This document shows positions 48,684 to 56,722 of a DNA stretch of 64,000 bases, in pieces. Positions within the stretch are counted from its first letter, which is position 1; each line of letters opens with the position of its first letter. The DNA is from Polynucleobacter sp. AP-Latsch-80-C2 (lineage in GTDB: Bacteria; Pseudomonadota; Gammaproteobacteria; Burkholderiales; Burkholderiaceae), in assembly GCF_018882185.1 (NCBI RefSeq), contig NZ_JACVOY010000002.1:295945-359944 (forward strand), given 5' to 3'. The notes under the pieces were generated by a model, which made no database searches, had not been told where the DNA came from, and worked only from the letters and a program-made list of their open reading frames with translations. Position numbers and translations under genes: made by a program.

Positions 48684-49613
48684 TTGCTCTACGTATTTAA
48701 TGTCGTTCTTCCCGTCTTTGCGCTCATACTGATTGGGTATGTCTGCGGCCGCACGGCCAAGTTGGGTGTGAATGCTTCGACTGAGCTCAATCGCTTTGTA
48801 GTTTGGTTAGCCTTACCAGCACAGCTATTTAACTTTGCCTCTAATAGCGGCTGGCAAACACTCTGGCAACCCGGCTTTATCACTGCTTTTTTCCTGAGCT
48901 GCCTTGCTGTATTTGTATTGGTCTTATTCATTAGTCGTTACCGTGGCCAAGACTTAGCTGCAGCTAGCTTTAATGGCTTGAGTGCTTCTTACTCCAACAC
49001 GGGCTATATGGGCATTCCGCTATGTGTTCTGGCACTGGGACAAGATGGTTTAGCGCCAGCCATTATTTCTACTTTCATTGTCTTTGTGATGTTTGCTCTG
49101 GCAACAGTACTAATAGAGATTGGCATGCTCTCTCACAAGAAGTCCCATGAGATTTTCTGGAGTGCGACTAAATCGCTTTGCACTAACCCATTATTAATTG
49201 CACCAGTTGCTGGATTGCTGTGGTCTGCCAGTGATTTAGTTTTATACGATCCAATTGCGCAAGTTATTGCTTTTTTGGCTGCGGCAGCAACACCTTGTGC
49301 TCTGGTATCCATCGGATTATTTTTAATACAAAAGAGTCAGGCTTCAGCGAGCCAAACGTGGAGCATTACTTTTGCTAAGCTCATCATTCAGCCAGTGATT
49401 GCGTGGCTTATTGCTGGCCCTATTCTGGACTTACCAACTTTGTGGATCAATGCCATCGTGATCTTAAGTGCCTTGCCAACTGGCACCGGCCCTTTTATGT
49501 TGGCCCAGTATTACAAGGCTGATAGTAGTGTGATTTCTCGGGTGGTGCTCTTCACTACGATAGGCTCTCTGTTAACGCTTTCTTTATTCTTGTGGTGGAG
49601 CAGCGGGGTTTGA
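48684..49613 (+). CDS. AEC-family transporter (auxin efflux carrier fold)
   Basis: A 309-aa membrane protein with about 10 segments and the AEC start VLPVFALILIGYVCGR, and FNGLSASYSNTGYMGIPLCVLALG and AAATPCALVSIGLFL. AEC proteins export or import organic acids and related solutes; the substrate here is unknown. The start is TTG three bases after the previous stop. The 3' end overlaps the convergent maleylacetoacetate isomerase gene by 30 bases. Confidence 0.85.
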   Translation: MLYVFNVVLPVFALILIGYVCGRTAKLGVNASTELNRFVVWLALPAQLFNFASNSGWQTLWQPGFITAFFLSCLAVFVLVLFISRYRGQDLAAASFNGLSASYSNTGYMGIPLCVLALGQDGLAPAIISTFIVFVMFALATVLIEIGMLSHKKSHEIFWSATKSLCTNPLLIAPVAGLLWSASDLVLYDPIAQVIAFLAAAATPCALVSIGLFLIQKSQASASQTWSITFAKLIIQPVIAWLIAGPILDLPTLWINAIVILSALPTGTGPFMLAQYYKADSSVISRVVLFTTIGSLLTLSLFLWWSSGV

Positions 49614-50261
49614 TCCTTCTGCATCTATTTGCTTTTCCCAGGAAGCATCGATGAAGGCGGGCAGCTTCATGCATTCATGAAAGATTCTCATTAGTGCTGG
49701 GTAAGGACTGACGTCCATCTTAGAGCTCAGGGCATTAAATAGTTGGGGCACTAAGCAAATATCCACTAAACCCGGTTCATCGCCGCAAGTAAAACGTCCC
49801 ACGCGTTGATCATTTGCCAGTTGCTTCTCTAAACTGGCGAGACCCAATTGGATCCAATGTTGATACCAGACGTCTCTAGCCTCATTACCAATGTCTAGTT
49901 TTTTTAGGTAGCGTAGAACGCGAACATTATTCATTGGATGGATATCACATGCAATATCCATGGCGAGCGATCGGACCCAGGCGCGATCTAGCGCTGATTT
50001 TGGTAAGAGTGGCGGCTCTGCCTGAATTTCATCTAAATATTCAATGATGGCTAATGATTGATGGATATGGTGATCGCCTTCTTCTAACAAGGGCACCAGG
50101 TGATTGGGGTTTTTCTCTCCATAAGCATTGCTCATTTGTTCGCCGCCATTTTTGAGGAGGTGTACTGGAATGACTTCGTACTCCATATCTTTGAGATTTA
50201 GGGCAATACGAACGCGGAAGGCTGCAGAACTTCGCCAATAGCTAGAGAGCTTTAGTTTCAT
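49584..50261 (-). CDS. maiA: Maleylacetoacetate isomerase (zeta-class GST)
   Basis: A 225-aa glutathione-S-transferase-fold enzyme that isomerises maleylacetoacetate in aromatic breakdown. The zeta-class N-terminal motif LSSYWRSSAAFRVRIALNLK contains the SSxxSxRVRIAL glutathione-binding serine. The NPNHLVPLLEEGDHHIHQSLAIIEYLDE stretch and a C-terminal GLVDICLVPQLFNA are normal. No other tyrosine or gentisate catabolic gene is next to it, so the pathway context is not visible. Convergent overlap with the AEC gene. Confidence 0.88.
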   Translation of the reverse strand: MKLKLSSYWRSSAAFRVRIALNLKDMEYEVIPVHLLKNGGEQMSNAYGEKNPNHLVPLLEEGDHHIHQSLAIIEYLDEIQAEPPLLPKSALDRAWVRSLAMDIACDIHPMNNVRVLRYLKKLDIGNEARDVWYQHWIQLGLASLEKQLANDQRVGRFTCGDEPGLVDICLVPQLFNALSSKMDVSPYPALMRIFHECMKLPAFIDASWEKQIDAEGSNPAAPPQE

Positions 50262-50351
50262 CGGAAAATTTCCTTTATCAGTCTTGCCCTCAGTATATTG
50301 ATGACAAGCAAATCAGTCATACACCTCCTAAAGTGCTTTAGACTCATTGCT

Positions 50352-50981
50352 ATGGCAGAGATTAATTTTTGGATTGGCATTATTGCGACGATGGCTTTTG
50401 CGGTCACGGGAGTGCTGGCGATTACAGATCGTGGCGTAGATCTCTTTGGGGTTTTAGTTCTCGGTTTAATTACCGCTATTGGCGGAGGAACCATCCGCGA
50501 TATTATTTTGGAGGCCCCCATTTTTTGGTCTGAGAACCAAGTGTATGTATGGCTTGCACTGGGCGCTAGTGTCCTCACCTTCTTTGCAGAGTCTTTTTTT
50601 ACACAGCCGCAAATTTATCGTTGGATGCTTTACATGGACGGCTTTGGCGCCGCACTCTTTGCAATCCAAGGGGCTGATAAGGCTTGGAATATGCACTTTG
50701 GTCTACCGCTTGCCCCAGTGATTTTGGGTGTGGTGACTGCGATTGGTGGCGGTTTATTGCGCGACGTATTGGCAGGTCGAAAAACCCTCATCATGTCGCA
50801 CGAGCTCTATGCCATTCCGGTGAGCTTCGGTTGTATTGCCTATGTACTGATACTAAATTTTTGGCCTCAATATACGCTCGAGGGTTCAGTCATCTGCATG
50901 TTGGGAATTTTTGGTTTACGCGCAGCCGCTATTCACTGGGATCTGCGCGTACCCAAAATGTTTATTTCTAGAACGCGCTAA
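50352..50981 (+). CDS. TRIC-type (UPF0126) membrane channel protein
   Basis: A 209-aa membrane protein of two UPF0126 repeats with about seven segments. The family blocks are IATMAFAVTGVLAITDRGVDLFGVLVLGLITAIGGGTIRDIIL and LGVVTAIGGGLLRDVLAGRKTLIM, the GGGxxRD motif occurring twice. Prokaryotic TRIC proteins are trimeric cation channels; glycine transport is another proposed role. The ATG at 50352 gives the usual start; the frame extends upstream without a ribosome site. The end overlaps the convergent gamma-glutamyltransferase by 14 bases. Confidence 0.88.
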   Translation: MAEINFWIGIIATMAFAVTGVLAITDRGVDLFGVLVLGLITAIGGGTIRDIILEAPIFWSENQVYVWLALGASVLTFFAESFFTQPQIYRWMLYMDGFGAALFAIQGADKAWNMHFGLPLAPVILGVVTAIGGGLLRDVLAGRKTLIMSHELYAIPVSFGCIAYVLILNFWPQYTLEGSVICMLGIFGLRAAAIHWDLRVPKMFISRTR

Positions 50982-52566
50982 CAGCGCCATCACTTCGAGG
51001 ATCCCAGCCACCGCGTAGCGTGCCGGACGGATCACGAATAATGCAGCCAGCATGACCAACGGTCTCATCAAAAGCATCTAGCATCTCAATTTCGTGACCC
51101 ATGGCGTGCAATTCTTTTGCAACCCATGGACTAAAGCGTGATTCGAGCTTTAAGCTGTCACTCGTTTGACCCCAAGTACGACCCAGTAGCCAACGTGGGC
51201 GACTAATCGCATCTTGTGGATCAAGACCGTAGATAGCAGTGCGTGTAAATACGGCGCATTGCGTTTGAGGTTGGCCATCGCCACCCATTGTGCCGTACAC
51301 CATCGAGCGTCCATCTTTGAATAAAGCCATTGCTGGATTGAGCGTGTGGAATGGTTTGCGATAGGGCTCGAGGTGATTGAGTGTTTTGGGATCCAGTGAA
51401 AAACTGCAACCACGGTTTTGCCAGTTCACACCTGACTTAGGCAACACAATGCCGGCGCCAAACTCGTGATAAATACTCTGAATAAAGGAAACGCAATTAC
51501 CATCACCATCGATCACGCCCATCCAAATCGTGTCGGCTGGTCCTTTGCCTTGACCCCATGGAAGGGCTTTATCAGGATCAATGTTCTTGGCAAGCTTCTT
51601 GAGGAAAGCTGGAGATAAGAATGACTGTGCATGTTTCTTCATGTACGCAGGATCAGTCACAAACTGATCGCGAATCTTAAAGGCCTGCTTCGTAGCCTCT
51701 ACACAATGGTGGACATACTCTGTGCTATCTACCTTAAAGCGCTTTAAGTTCAACTGATCCAAGATGCCAATGATCATGAGTGACACCACGCCTTGAGTCG
51801 GCGGCACCATGTTGTAGACATTTCCTAGGCTATGTTTAAGTTCGAGCGGGTCAATGAGCTTGGCATGATGGCGATGCAGATCACTTAATCTGAGTGGTGT
51901 ACCAATATCAGTGAGTTCTTTTGCGATCAGGTCAGCGAGATCGCCGCGATAGTAATCTTCCGTTCCTTTGCGAGCGATTTGTCGCAAAGTGGTGGCGAGA
52001 CGTTCTTGTTTGAAGAGGCTGCCAACTTCAGGCGCTTTGCCGTTCACTAAAAAAGTTTCTGCAAAACCCGGAATTGGGGAGAGCTCTTCACTTTTCTTAG
52101 CGGTCAAACTAGATTGGCTAAAGGTAACGGGAGTGCCTGCCTCAGCGTAATGAATAGCATCTGCTAAAAGACGAGAGAGCGGAATCTTACCGCCAAGTCC
52201 TTGCTTAGATAGTTGGTGTGCAGCACCCCAACCAGAGATAGTGCCCGCAACCGTATTTGCAGCAACAGGTCCACGAAAGGGAATCGCTTTGGTAATGCCA
52301 CGATCTGCATACCATTGCTTAGTGGCTAGTCCAGCCGCTGCACCACAAGCATCAATACCGCCAATGGCTTTGCCGGGAGAGTGGATGACCCAGAAAGAGT
52401 CACCCCCAATAGAGTTCATATGAGGATAAACAACAGCAATGGTTACAGCTGCTGCCACCATTGCCTCTAAAGCATTGCCACCTTCACGCAGAACCGCTAG
52501 AGCGGACTCAGAAGCGAGGGAGTGCGGTGCTACTGCCATCCCTCGAATACCCCATTTTGCTTGCAT
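50968..52566 (-). CDS. Gamma-glutamyltransferase family protein
   Basis: A 532-aa Ntn-hydrolase that should self-cleave into two chains. The N-terminal part has MAVAPHSLASESALAVLREGGNALEAMVAAAVTIAVVYPHMNSIGGDSFW. The catalytic threonine is expected in GPADTIWMGVID, followed by the small-subunit pattern GNCVSFIQSIYHEFGAGIVLP. No signal peptide is evident, so it is probably cytosolic, as are many homologues acting on glutathione-like or gamma-glutamyl amide substrates. Substrate unknown. Confidence 0.9.
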   Translation of the reverse strand: MQAKWGIRGMAVAPHSLASESALAVLREGGNALEAMVAAAVTIAVVYPHMNSIGGDSFWVIHSPGKAIGGIDACGAAAGLATKQWYADRGITKAIPFRGPVAANTVAGTISGWGAAHQLSKQGLGGKIPLSRLLADAIHYAEAGTPVTFSQSSLTAKKSEELSPIPGFAETFLVNGKAPEVGSLFKQERLATTLRQIARKGTEDYYRGDLADLIAKELTDIGTPLRLSDLHRHHAKLIDPLELKHSLGNVYNMVPPTQGVVSLMIIGILDQLNLKRFKVDSTEYVHHCVEATKQAFKIRDQFVTDPAYMKKHAQSFLSPAFLKKLAKNIDPDKALPWGQGKGPADTIWMGVIDGDGNCVSFIQSIYHEFGAGIVLPKSGVNWQNRGCSFSLDPKTLNHLEPYRKPFHTLNPAMALFKDGRSMVYGTMGGDGQPQTQCAVFTRTAIYGLDPQDAISRPRWLLGRTWGQTSDSLKLESRFSPWVAKELHAMGHEIEMLDAFDETVGHAGCIIRDPSGTLRGGWDPRSDGAVSAF

Positions 52567-52776
52567 ACTAATTTTGTCTCCATTGATTGAAATGCTCGTT
52601 ATCTATTCGATATTAAGTGAGTGAGTGTTGTGGTATCCCACCAGTTTGCTTACTTTTGGGGAAAACCCCAATCCCATTTGATGAGGAATAACCCTAACTA
52701 GTGGATTTCTTTAGATTTTTTCCCATCATAATCAATCCGTTGTTTTTTATTTAATAAAAATAGTTAGGAGCTTCTG
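52567..52776. promoter_or_regulatory. Intergenic region before MHS transporter
   Basis: A 210-base gap between divergent genes. It contains a perfect 6-bp-arm palindrome TTGGGGAAAACCCCAA (52656-52671) and a very AT-rich stretch before the transporter. TTTAATAAAAATAGTTAGGAG ends in a good ribosome site. No gene seen. Confidence 0.45.
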
Positions 52777-54447
52777 ATGTCAACATCAACTAAAGCAGCC
52801 CCAATGACCGCCGAAGAGCGCAAAGTTATTTTTGCTTCTTCATTAGGTACGGTTTTTGAGTGGTACGACTTTTATCTTTACGGTTCTTTGGCTGCCGTTA
52901 TTGCCAAGCAGTTTTTCTCAGGCTTAGATGCAGGTTCTGCCTTCATTTTCGCTTTGTTAGCGTTTGCTGCTGGTTTCATCGTCCGTCCATTTGGCGCGTT
53001 GGTATTCGGTCGCTTGGGCGATTTGATCGGTCGTAAATATACCTTCTTGGTCACCATCTTATTGATGGGTGGCTCGACTTTTATCGTGGGTATCCTGCCT
53101 AACTATGCAACTATCGGCGTAGCTGCTCCAGTCATCTTGATCGCATTGCGTATGCTTCAAGGTTTGGCTTTGGGTGGTGAGTATGGCGGTGCGGCTACTT
53201 ACGTTGCAGAGCATGCTCCTCACGGTCGTCGTGGTGCTTACACAGCTTGGATTCAGACAACAGCTACTCTTGGCTTGTTCCTCTCCTTGCTCGTCATTTT
53301 GTTCACACGTGAATTCACTGGTCCAGACTTTGATGTTTGGGGCTGGCGTGTTCCTTTCATCGTTTCTATCGCATTGTTGGCGGTTTCTGTATGGATTCGT
53401 TTGTCCATGAATGAATCACCAGCTTTCAAGAAGATGAAAGAAGAAGGAAAATTATCTAAAGCGCCTTTGACCGAGTCATTTGGTCAGTGGAAAAACTTAA
53501 AGATTGTTATCTTGGCATTATTTGGTCTGGTTGCAGGTCAAGCAGTGGTTTGGTACACAGGTCAGTTCTACGCTTTGTTCTACCTTACACAAGTATTGAA
53601 GGTAGATCCTAAGACTGCGAACTTGTTGATTGCTGCTTCATTAGTAGTCGGCACACCATTCTTCGTAGTATTTGGTAGCTTGTCAGACAAGATCGGCCGT
53701 AAGGTCATCATCATGGGTGGTTTGTTATTGGCTGTCATTACTTACATCCCTAACACTCCAGTTTCCGTGTTCAATGCTTTGACACACTTTGCTAACCCAG
53801 CGTTGGAAAAGGCAATGGCAGCTTCACCAGCAACGATTACTGCTGATGTGAATGAATGTACATTCCAGTTCAATCCAACTGGTACAGCGAAGTTCACAAG
53901 CTCTTGCGATATTGCAAAACAAGTGATGGCTGCTAACTCTGCTAGCTACAGCACTATTCCTGCAGCTCCCGGTTCAGTTGCTGTAGTGAAGATTGGTGAT
54001 ACAGAAATCACTGGCTACTCACCAAAAGGTATGGATCCAGCTGAAGCAAAAGCGAAAGATGCTGAGTTCAAAAAGCAAATTCGTGACGCGTTGACTGCTG
54101 CTGGTTATCCAACCAAAGCCGATCCTTCACAGATCAACTATTTTGCTGTATTCCTATTATTGTTGTACTTAGTGCTCTTGGTCACCATGGTTTATGGCCC
54201 AATCGCTGCGATGTTGGTTGAGATGTTCCCAACCCGCATTCGTTACACCTCTATGTCCTTGCCATACCACATTGGTAACGGTTGGTTCGGTGGCTTGCTG
54301 CCAACGATCTCCTTTGCCTTGGTTGCGCAAAACGGTAACATTTACTACGGTCTCTGGTACCCAATCATCATCGCTGCGATGACATTGGTAATCGGCACAC
54401 TGTTTGTACGTGAAACCAAAGACGTGGATATCTACGCAAAAGACTAA
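52777..54447 (+). CDS. MFS transporter, metabolite:H+ symporter (MHS) family
   Basis: A 556-aa inner-membrane transporter. MHS signatures include SSLGTVFEWYDFYLYGSLAAVIAKQFF, RPFGALVFGRLGDLIGRKYTFLVT and ALRMLQGLALGGEYGGAATYVAEHAP, and FGSLSDKIGRK after the central loop. The family is normally about 430-450 aa; this one has an extra segment of about 100 residues (about 345-450) with a cysteine pair (CTFQF...SSCD), probably periplasmic. Substrates in the family are organic acids, proline/betaine or shikimate; none can be assigned here. A strong TTAGGAG ribosome site and a terminator frame the gene. Confidence 0.9.
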   Translation: MSTSTKAAPMTAEERKVIFASSLGTVFEWYDFYLYGSLAAVIAKQFFSGLDAGSAFIFALLAFAAGFIVRPFGALVFGRLGDLIGRKYTFLVTILLMGGSTFIVGILPNYATIGVAAPVILIALRMLQGLALGGEYGGAATYVAEHAPHGRRGAYTAWIQTTATLGLFLSLLVILFTREFTGPDFDVWGWRVPFIVSIALLAVSVWIRLSMNESPAFKKMKEEGKLSKAPLTESFGQWKNLKIVILALFGLVAGQAVVWYTGQFYALFYLTQVLKVDPKTANLLIAASLVVGTPFFVVFGSLSDKIGRKVIIMGGLLLAVITYIPNTPVSVFNALTHFANPALEKAMAASPATITADVNECTFQFNPTGTAKFTSSCDIAKQVMAANSASYSTIPAAPGSVAVVKIGDTEITGYSPKGMDPAEAKAKDAEFKKQIRDALTAAGYPTKADPSQINYFAVFLLLLYLVLLVTMVYGPIAAMLVEMFPTRIRYTSMSLPYHIGNGWFGGLLPTISFALVAQNGNIYYGLWYPIIIAAMTLVIGTLFVRETKDVDIYAKD

Positions 54448-54471
54448 TTAAACTAGTTTGTATCCAATCAG

Positions 54472-54501
54472 AAACCCGATCAGAAATGGTCGGGTTTTTT
54501 T
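54472..54501. terminator. Rho-independent terminator after MHS transporter
   Basis: AAACCCGAT (54472-54480) and the rough complement GTCGGGTTT (54489-54497) around an eight-base loop, followed by T residues. It lies between convergent genes, reaching the MOSC stop. Confidence 0.82.
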
Positions 54502-55111
54502 ACGCCCACAAATCTAGTTGATTACGGCGGCCGAGAAGATTTTGGTTTTGCTGGGCAATGGAAGTTGTTCTTGCTCCAGGGGTGAGTGTGATGGTAGCGC
54601 CTGCAGCCAGTACGCCGGTTTGATTGACTCGCAGATACCAGCCAGAAAAACCAGACTGCAACATGGCCTTTGCTGCGCCTTTGTATTTCATCTTGGCATT
54701 GAACTTAAAGCAGGGTTCGCGTAGCTTCACCACAGAGAACTCGAGATCACCGATATGCAATACATCGCCAACAAAGACTTCGGTTTCTAGTAAACCCTCG
54801 ATGGTAAAGTTTTCCCCGAGGGCGCCGTGTTGGAGCCCGACTATTTGTTTGGTTTCGCGGGTGAGTAGGGCGTTCCAAAACGTATAGTGTTCGGCTGGAT
54901 AAACATAGATTGCTTTTTCTATCCCGCCGTGAACACTGAGATCGGCCTGCTCATCACCTTTTACTCCAAGCTTGGTGATTTCAATAGCAGTGGGTGCTAG
55001 TAAGTTACTTACCTGAGTTTTGACAATCGCCGAAGCGACTGATTTGTAGTCAGGGTGGTGATTGCCAAATAAGGGCGCAACTTTACCGCTAGAGATAGAT
55101 AAAAGCCTCAT
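54500..55111 (-). CDS. MOSC-domain protein (YiiM-like)
   Basis: A 203-aa protein with the MOSC domain over nearly its full length: VKGDEQADLSVHGGIEKAIYVYPAEHYTFW, LQHGALGENFTIEGLLETEVFVGDVLHIGD and LREPCFKFNAKM with the conserved cysteine. YiiM-type MOSC proteins use molybdenum cofactor to reduce N-hydroxylated compounds such as 6-hydroxylaminopurine; the exact reaction here is inferred. Confidence 0.88.
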   Translation of the reverse strand: MRLLSISSGKVAPLFGNHHPDYKSVASAIVKTQVSNLLAPTAIEITKLGVKGDEQADLSVHGGIEKAIYVYPAEHYTFWNALLTRETKQIVGLQHGALGENFTIEGLLETEVFVGDVLHIGDLEFSVVKLREPCFKFNAKMKYKGAAKAMLQSGFSGWYLRVNQTGVLAAGATITLTPGARTTSIAQQNQNLLGRRNQLDLWA

Positions 55112-55145
55112 GAGAAAAAGCTTTGCTAATAGCTGCTAGTAAGAA

Positions 55146-55925
55146 TTACCTGCTCCATTTGAGCTCCATAGCCTGAATTTTTTCTGGGCCTAGTTCTGCG
55201 AGGTATTTATTAAAGTCGTCTCTGATAGGGGAGCCTTTAACAAAAGCAAAGCCCAATTTATCAGCGTAAGGAATTTGATAGCTACTAACTAAAGGCATCT
55301 TCATCTTGTTGACGTAAGTAAGCAGCATGGAGCTGTCTACGAAGGCTAGATCAAGATTGCCGTTATTGAGATCAGTCAAAGCCTCACTCATGGATGGATA
55401 TAGCTTTACTTTATTAACTGGATAAATACCTTTGGGCGCCCATTCGTTTTCGATATAGCCCATGAAGACTGCGCCTGTTGGGAAGCCGATCGAGTATTTT
55501 TTGATTTGAGATAAATCAGTGATGTGAATATTGCGCTTGCTTACGCTAACCAAGTCCCAGCCATTTTGTACGTAGGGATTGGAGAACTCCATGACCTCTT
55601 CGCGCTTTGGCGTGATCGAAATTCCAGAGAAAGCAACATCAGCTTGTCCGCTAGCAACTGCACCAAGCATTCCTTGGAAGTCATATGCCTTTAGGTTGTA
55701 GGTATAGCCACGTGATTCGCAGAAGCCTTTAAAGATTTCGATATCAACACCAACTACTTGACCATTCTCTTCAAATGTAAATGGTGGAATAGAAGGGGAG
55801 ATAGCAGCTTGCAAAACTTTTGATGTCTTATTGTCTGATTTTGAGCATCCCAGAGAAAATAACGCAGCTAAGACGCAAACACCGAGGAGTAATGATTTTA
55901 AGAATGGCGATGAGGTTTTGATCAT
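55146..55925 (-). CDS. Orphan solute-binding lipoprotein (SBP_bac_3)
   Basis: A 259-aa periplasmic binding protein of the polar amino acid type. It has a lipobox (SLGC, Cys about residue 27), ISPSIPPFTFEENGQVVGVDIEIFKGF, GQADVAFSGISITPKREEVMEFSNPY and SYQIPYADKLGFAFVKGSPI, all typical of family-3 proteins. No permease or ATPase gene is next to it, so its partner is elsewhere or it acts as a sensor. The start at 55925 is preferred because it gives a normal lipoprotein signal. Confidence 0.86.
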   Translation of the reverse strand: MIKTSSPFLKSLLLGVCVLAALFSLGCSKSDNKTSKVLQAAISPSIPPFTFEENGQVVGVDIEIFKGFCESRGYTYNLKAYDFQGMLGAVASGQADVAFSGISITPKREEVMEFSNPYVQNGWDLVSVSKRNIHITDLSQIKKYSIGFPTGAVFMGYIENEWAPKGIYPVNKVKLYPSMSEALTDLNNGNLDLAFVDSSMLLTYVNKMKMPLVSSYQIPYADKLGFAFVKGSPIRDDFNKYLAELGPEKIQAMELKWSR

Positions 55926-56019
55926 GTTAGTTTTCGCTGAATGAACAACATTAAGAAAAGTGAGGCGCATCAATAGGTTTGACTGCTAAGATCACATCAT
56001 AAATCGAAGAGAGTGGGAT

Positions 56020-56427
56020 ATGCGTCTTTATATAGGGCTGATGTTGGGGATTTTTTGCATGCTGGGCGGTCAGTCAGCATTTGCTAAGTGGGATGAAGAG
56101 CGCGATGTCACTGGTAGCGGTAACCAGGACCTCGTTTACTATTTCAAAACCAATGAGCAGGGACAGAAATTGGTCCTGGATAAATATGTGAAACGGCTGA
56201 TATTCATTCAGCAGGATCGCTTTCATAAGCGCACGATTAAACAAATCAAAATTGACGGGGTGCCCCTCGATGTCATGAGTGACCCTTTTTCGCATTACCC
56301 GGCGCAAACGGCCATTACCTTTGAAAACAAGGATGAGGTGCTCAAAAAGCTATTTTTAGCCAAGAAAATAGAGATTGAGGTGCACTATGGTCGTGATCAG
56401 GGGGTTAGTGTTTTTCAGATTAAGTAG
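56020..56427 (+). CDS. Hypothetical secreted protein
   Basis: A 135-aa protein with a signal peptide (about 1-22, ending QSAFA) and no family I recognise. The mature part is polar and lacks cysteines; it holds KWDEERDVTGSGNQDLVYYFKTNEQGQ and a likely beta-rich end. It is the last core gene before the truncated tRNA and the mobile element. Probably a real gene because of the signal peptide and codon use, but its role is unknown. Confidence 0.6.
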   Translation: MRLYIGLMLGIFCMLGGQSAFAKWDEERDVTGSGNQDLVYYFKTNEQGQKLVLDKYVKRLIFIQQDRFHKRTIKQIKIDGVPLDVMSDPFSHYPAQTAITFENKDEVLKKLFLAKKIEIEVHYGRDQGVSVFQIK

Positions 56428-56443
56428 GCAAAGGCAGTCTATT

Positions 56444-56472
56444 TAGACAGACGGACGCCTATCATTTATAAT
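56444..56472 (+). promoter_or_regulatory. Promoter of the interrupted tRNA-Met gene
   Basis: TAGACA (56444-56449) and TATAAT (56467-56472) with 17-base spacing, ten bases before the tRNA 5' end. It should still fire and would transcribe the half tRNA and then the integrase region. Confidence 0.7.
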
Positions 56473-56481
56473 TTCCAGTTC

Positions 56482-56520
56482 GGCGAATTAGCTCAGCTGG
56501 TTAGAGCGACGGAATCATAA
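56482..56520 (+). pseudogene. 5' half of tRNA-Met(CAT), cut after the anticodon loop (element attachment site)
   Basis: The 5' part of an elongator tRNA-Met: acceptor 5' strand GGCGAAT (56482-56488), a full D-arm (GCTCAGCTGGTTAGAGC), anticodon 5' stem ACGGA (56509-56513) and the 7-base loop ATCATAA (56514-56520) with anticodon CAT at 56516-56518. The next bases should read TCCGT to close the stem, but the sequence turns into AAATATTTTTGAG. The matching 3' half is not seen elsewhere in the window. This is the left border of an integrated element that crosses over in the anticodon loop. Confidence 0.85.
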
Positions 56521-56722
56521 AAATATTTTTGAGTACTAAAACAGTTTTAAAACATTGTTTTAAGCATACGCAAAAAATCCCGCCCACTACACACCACAAA
56601 TATTGGCATCAAAAAATACTTACACGCATTAATCTGCGTTCGCAGAACATCGTGTGAGATTTTGACTACGAAGAAAAAATAATCGTCGTAGAAAATGCAA
56701 GACGACAGCACACTAAGCGTGT
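56521..56722. other. Left end of integrative element, integrase upstream region
   Basis: About 200 bases of AT-rich DNA between the cut tRNA and integrase 1. It holds a perfect palindrome TCTGCGTTCGCAGA (56633-56646), a repeated AAAACA/TGTTTT motif (56538-56562) and a 6-bp hairpin CTACGA...TCGTAG (56667-56693). These could be integrase arm sites or operators. No gene seen. Confidence 0.5.

Noticed and set aside
50298..50351. Longer start of the TRIC-type gene
   Set aside because: The added 18 residues are not hydrophobic or conserved and lack a ribosome site.
56482..56722. Group I intron in the anticodon loop of tRNA-Met
   Set aside because: Bacterial group I introns do occur in tRNA anticodon loops, but no P/Q/R/S core elements or a 3' exon within about 400 bases are seen; an integrase gene follows instead.
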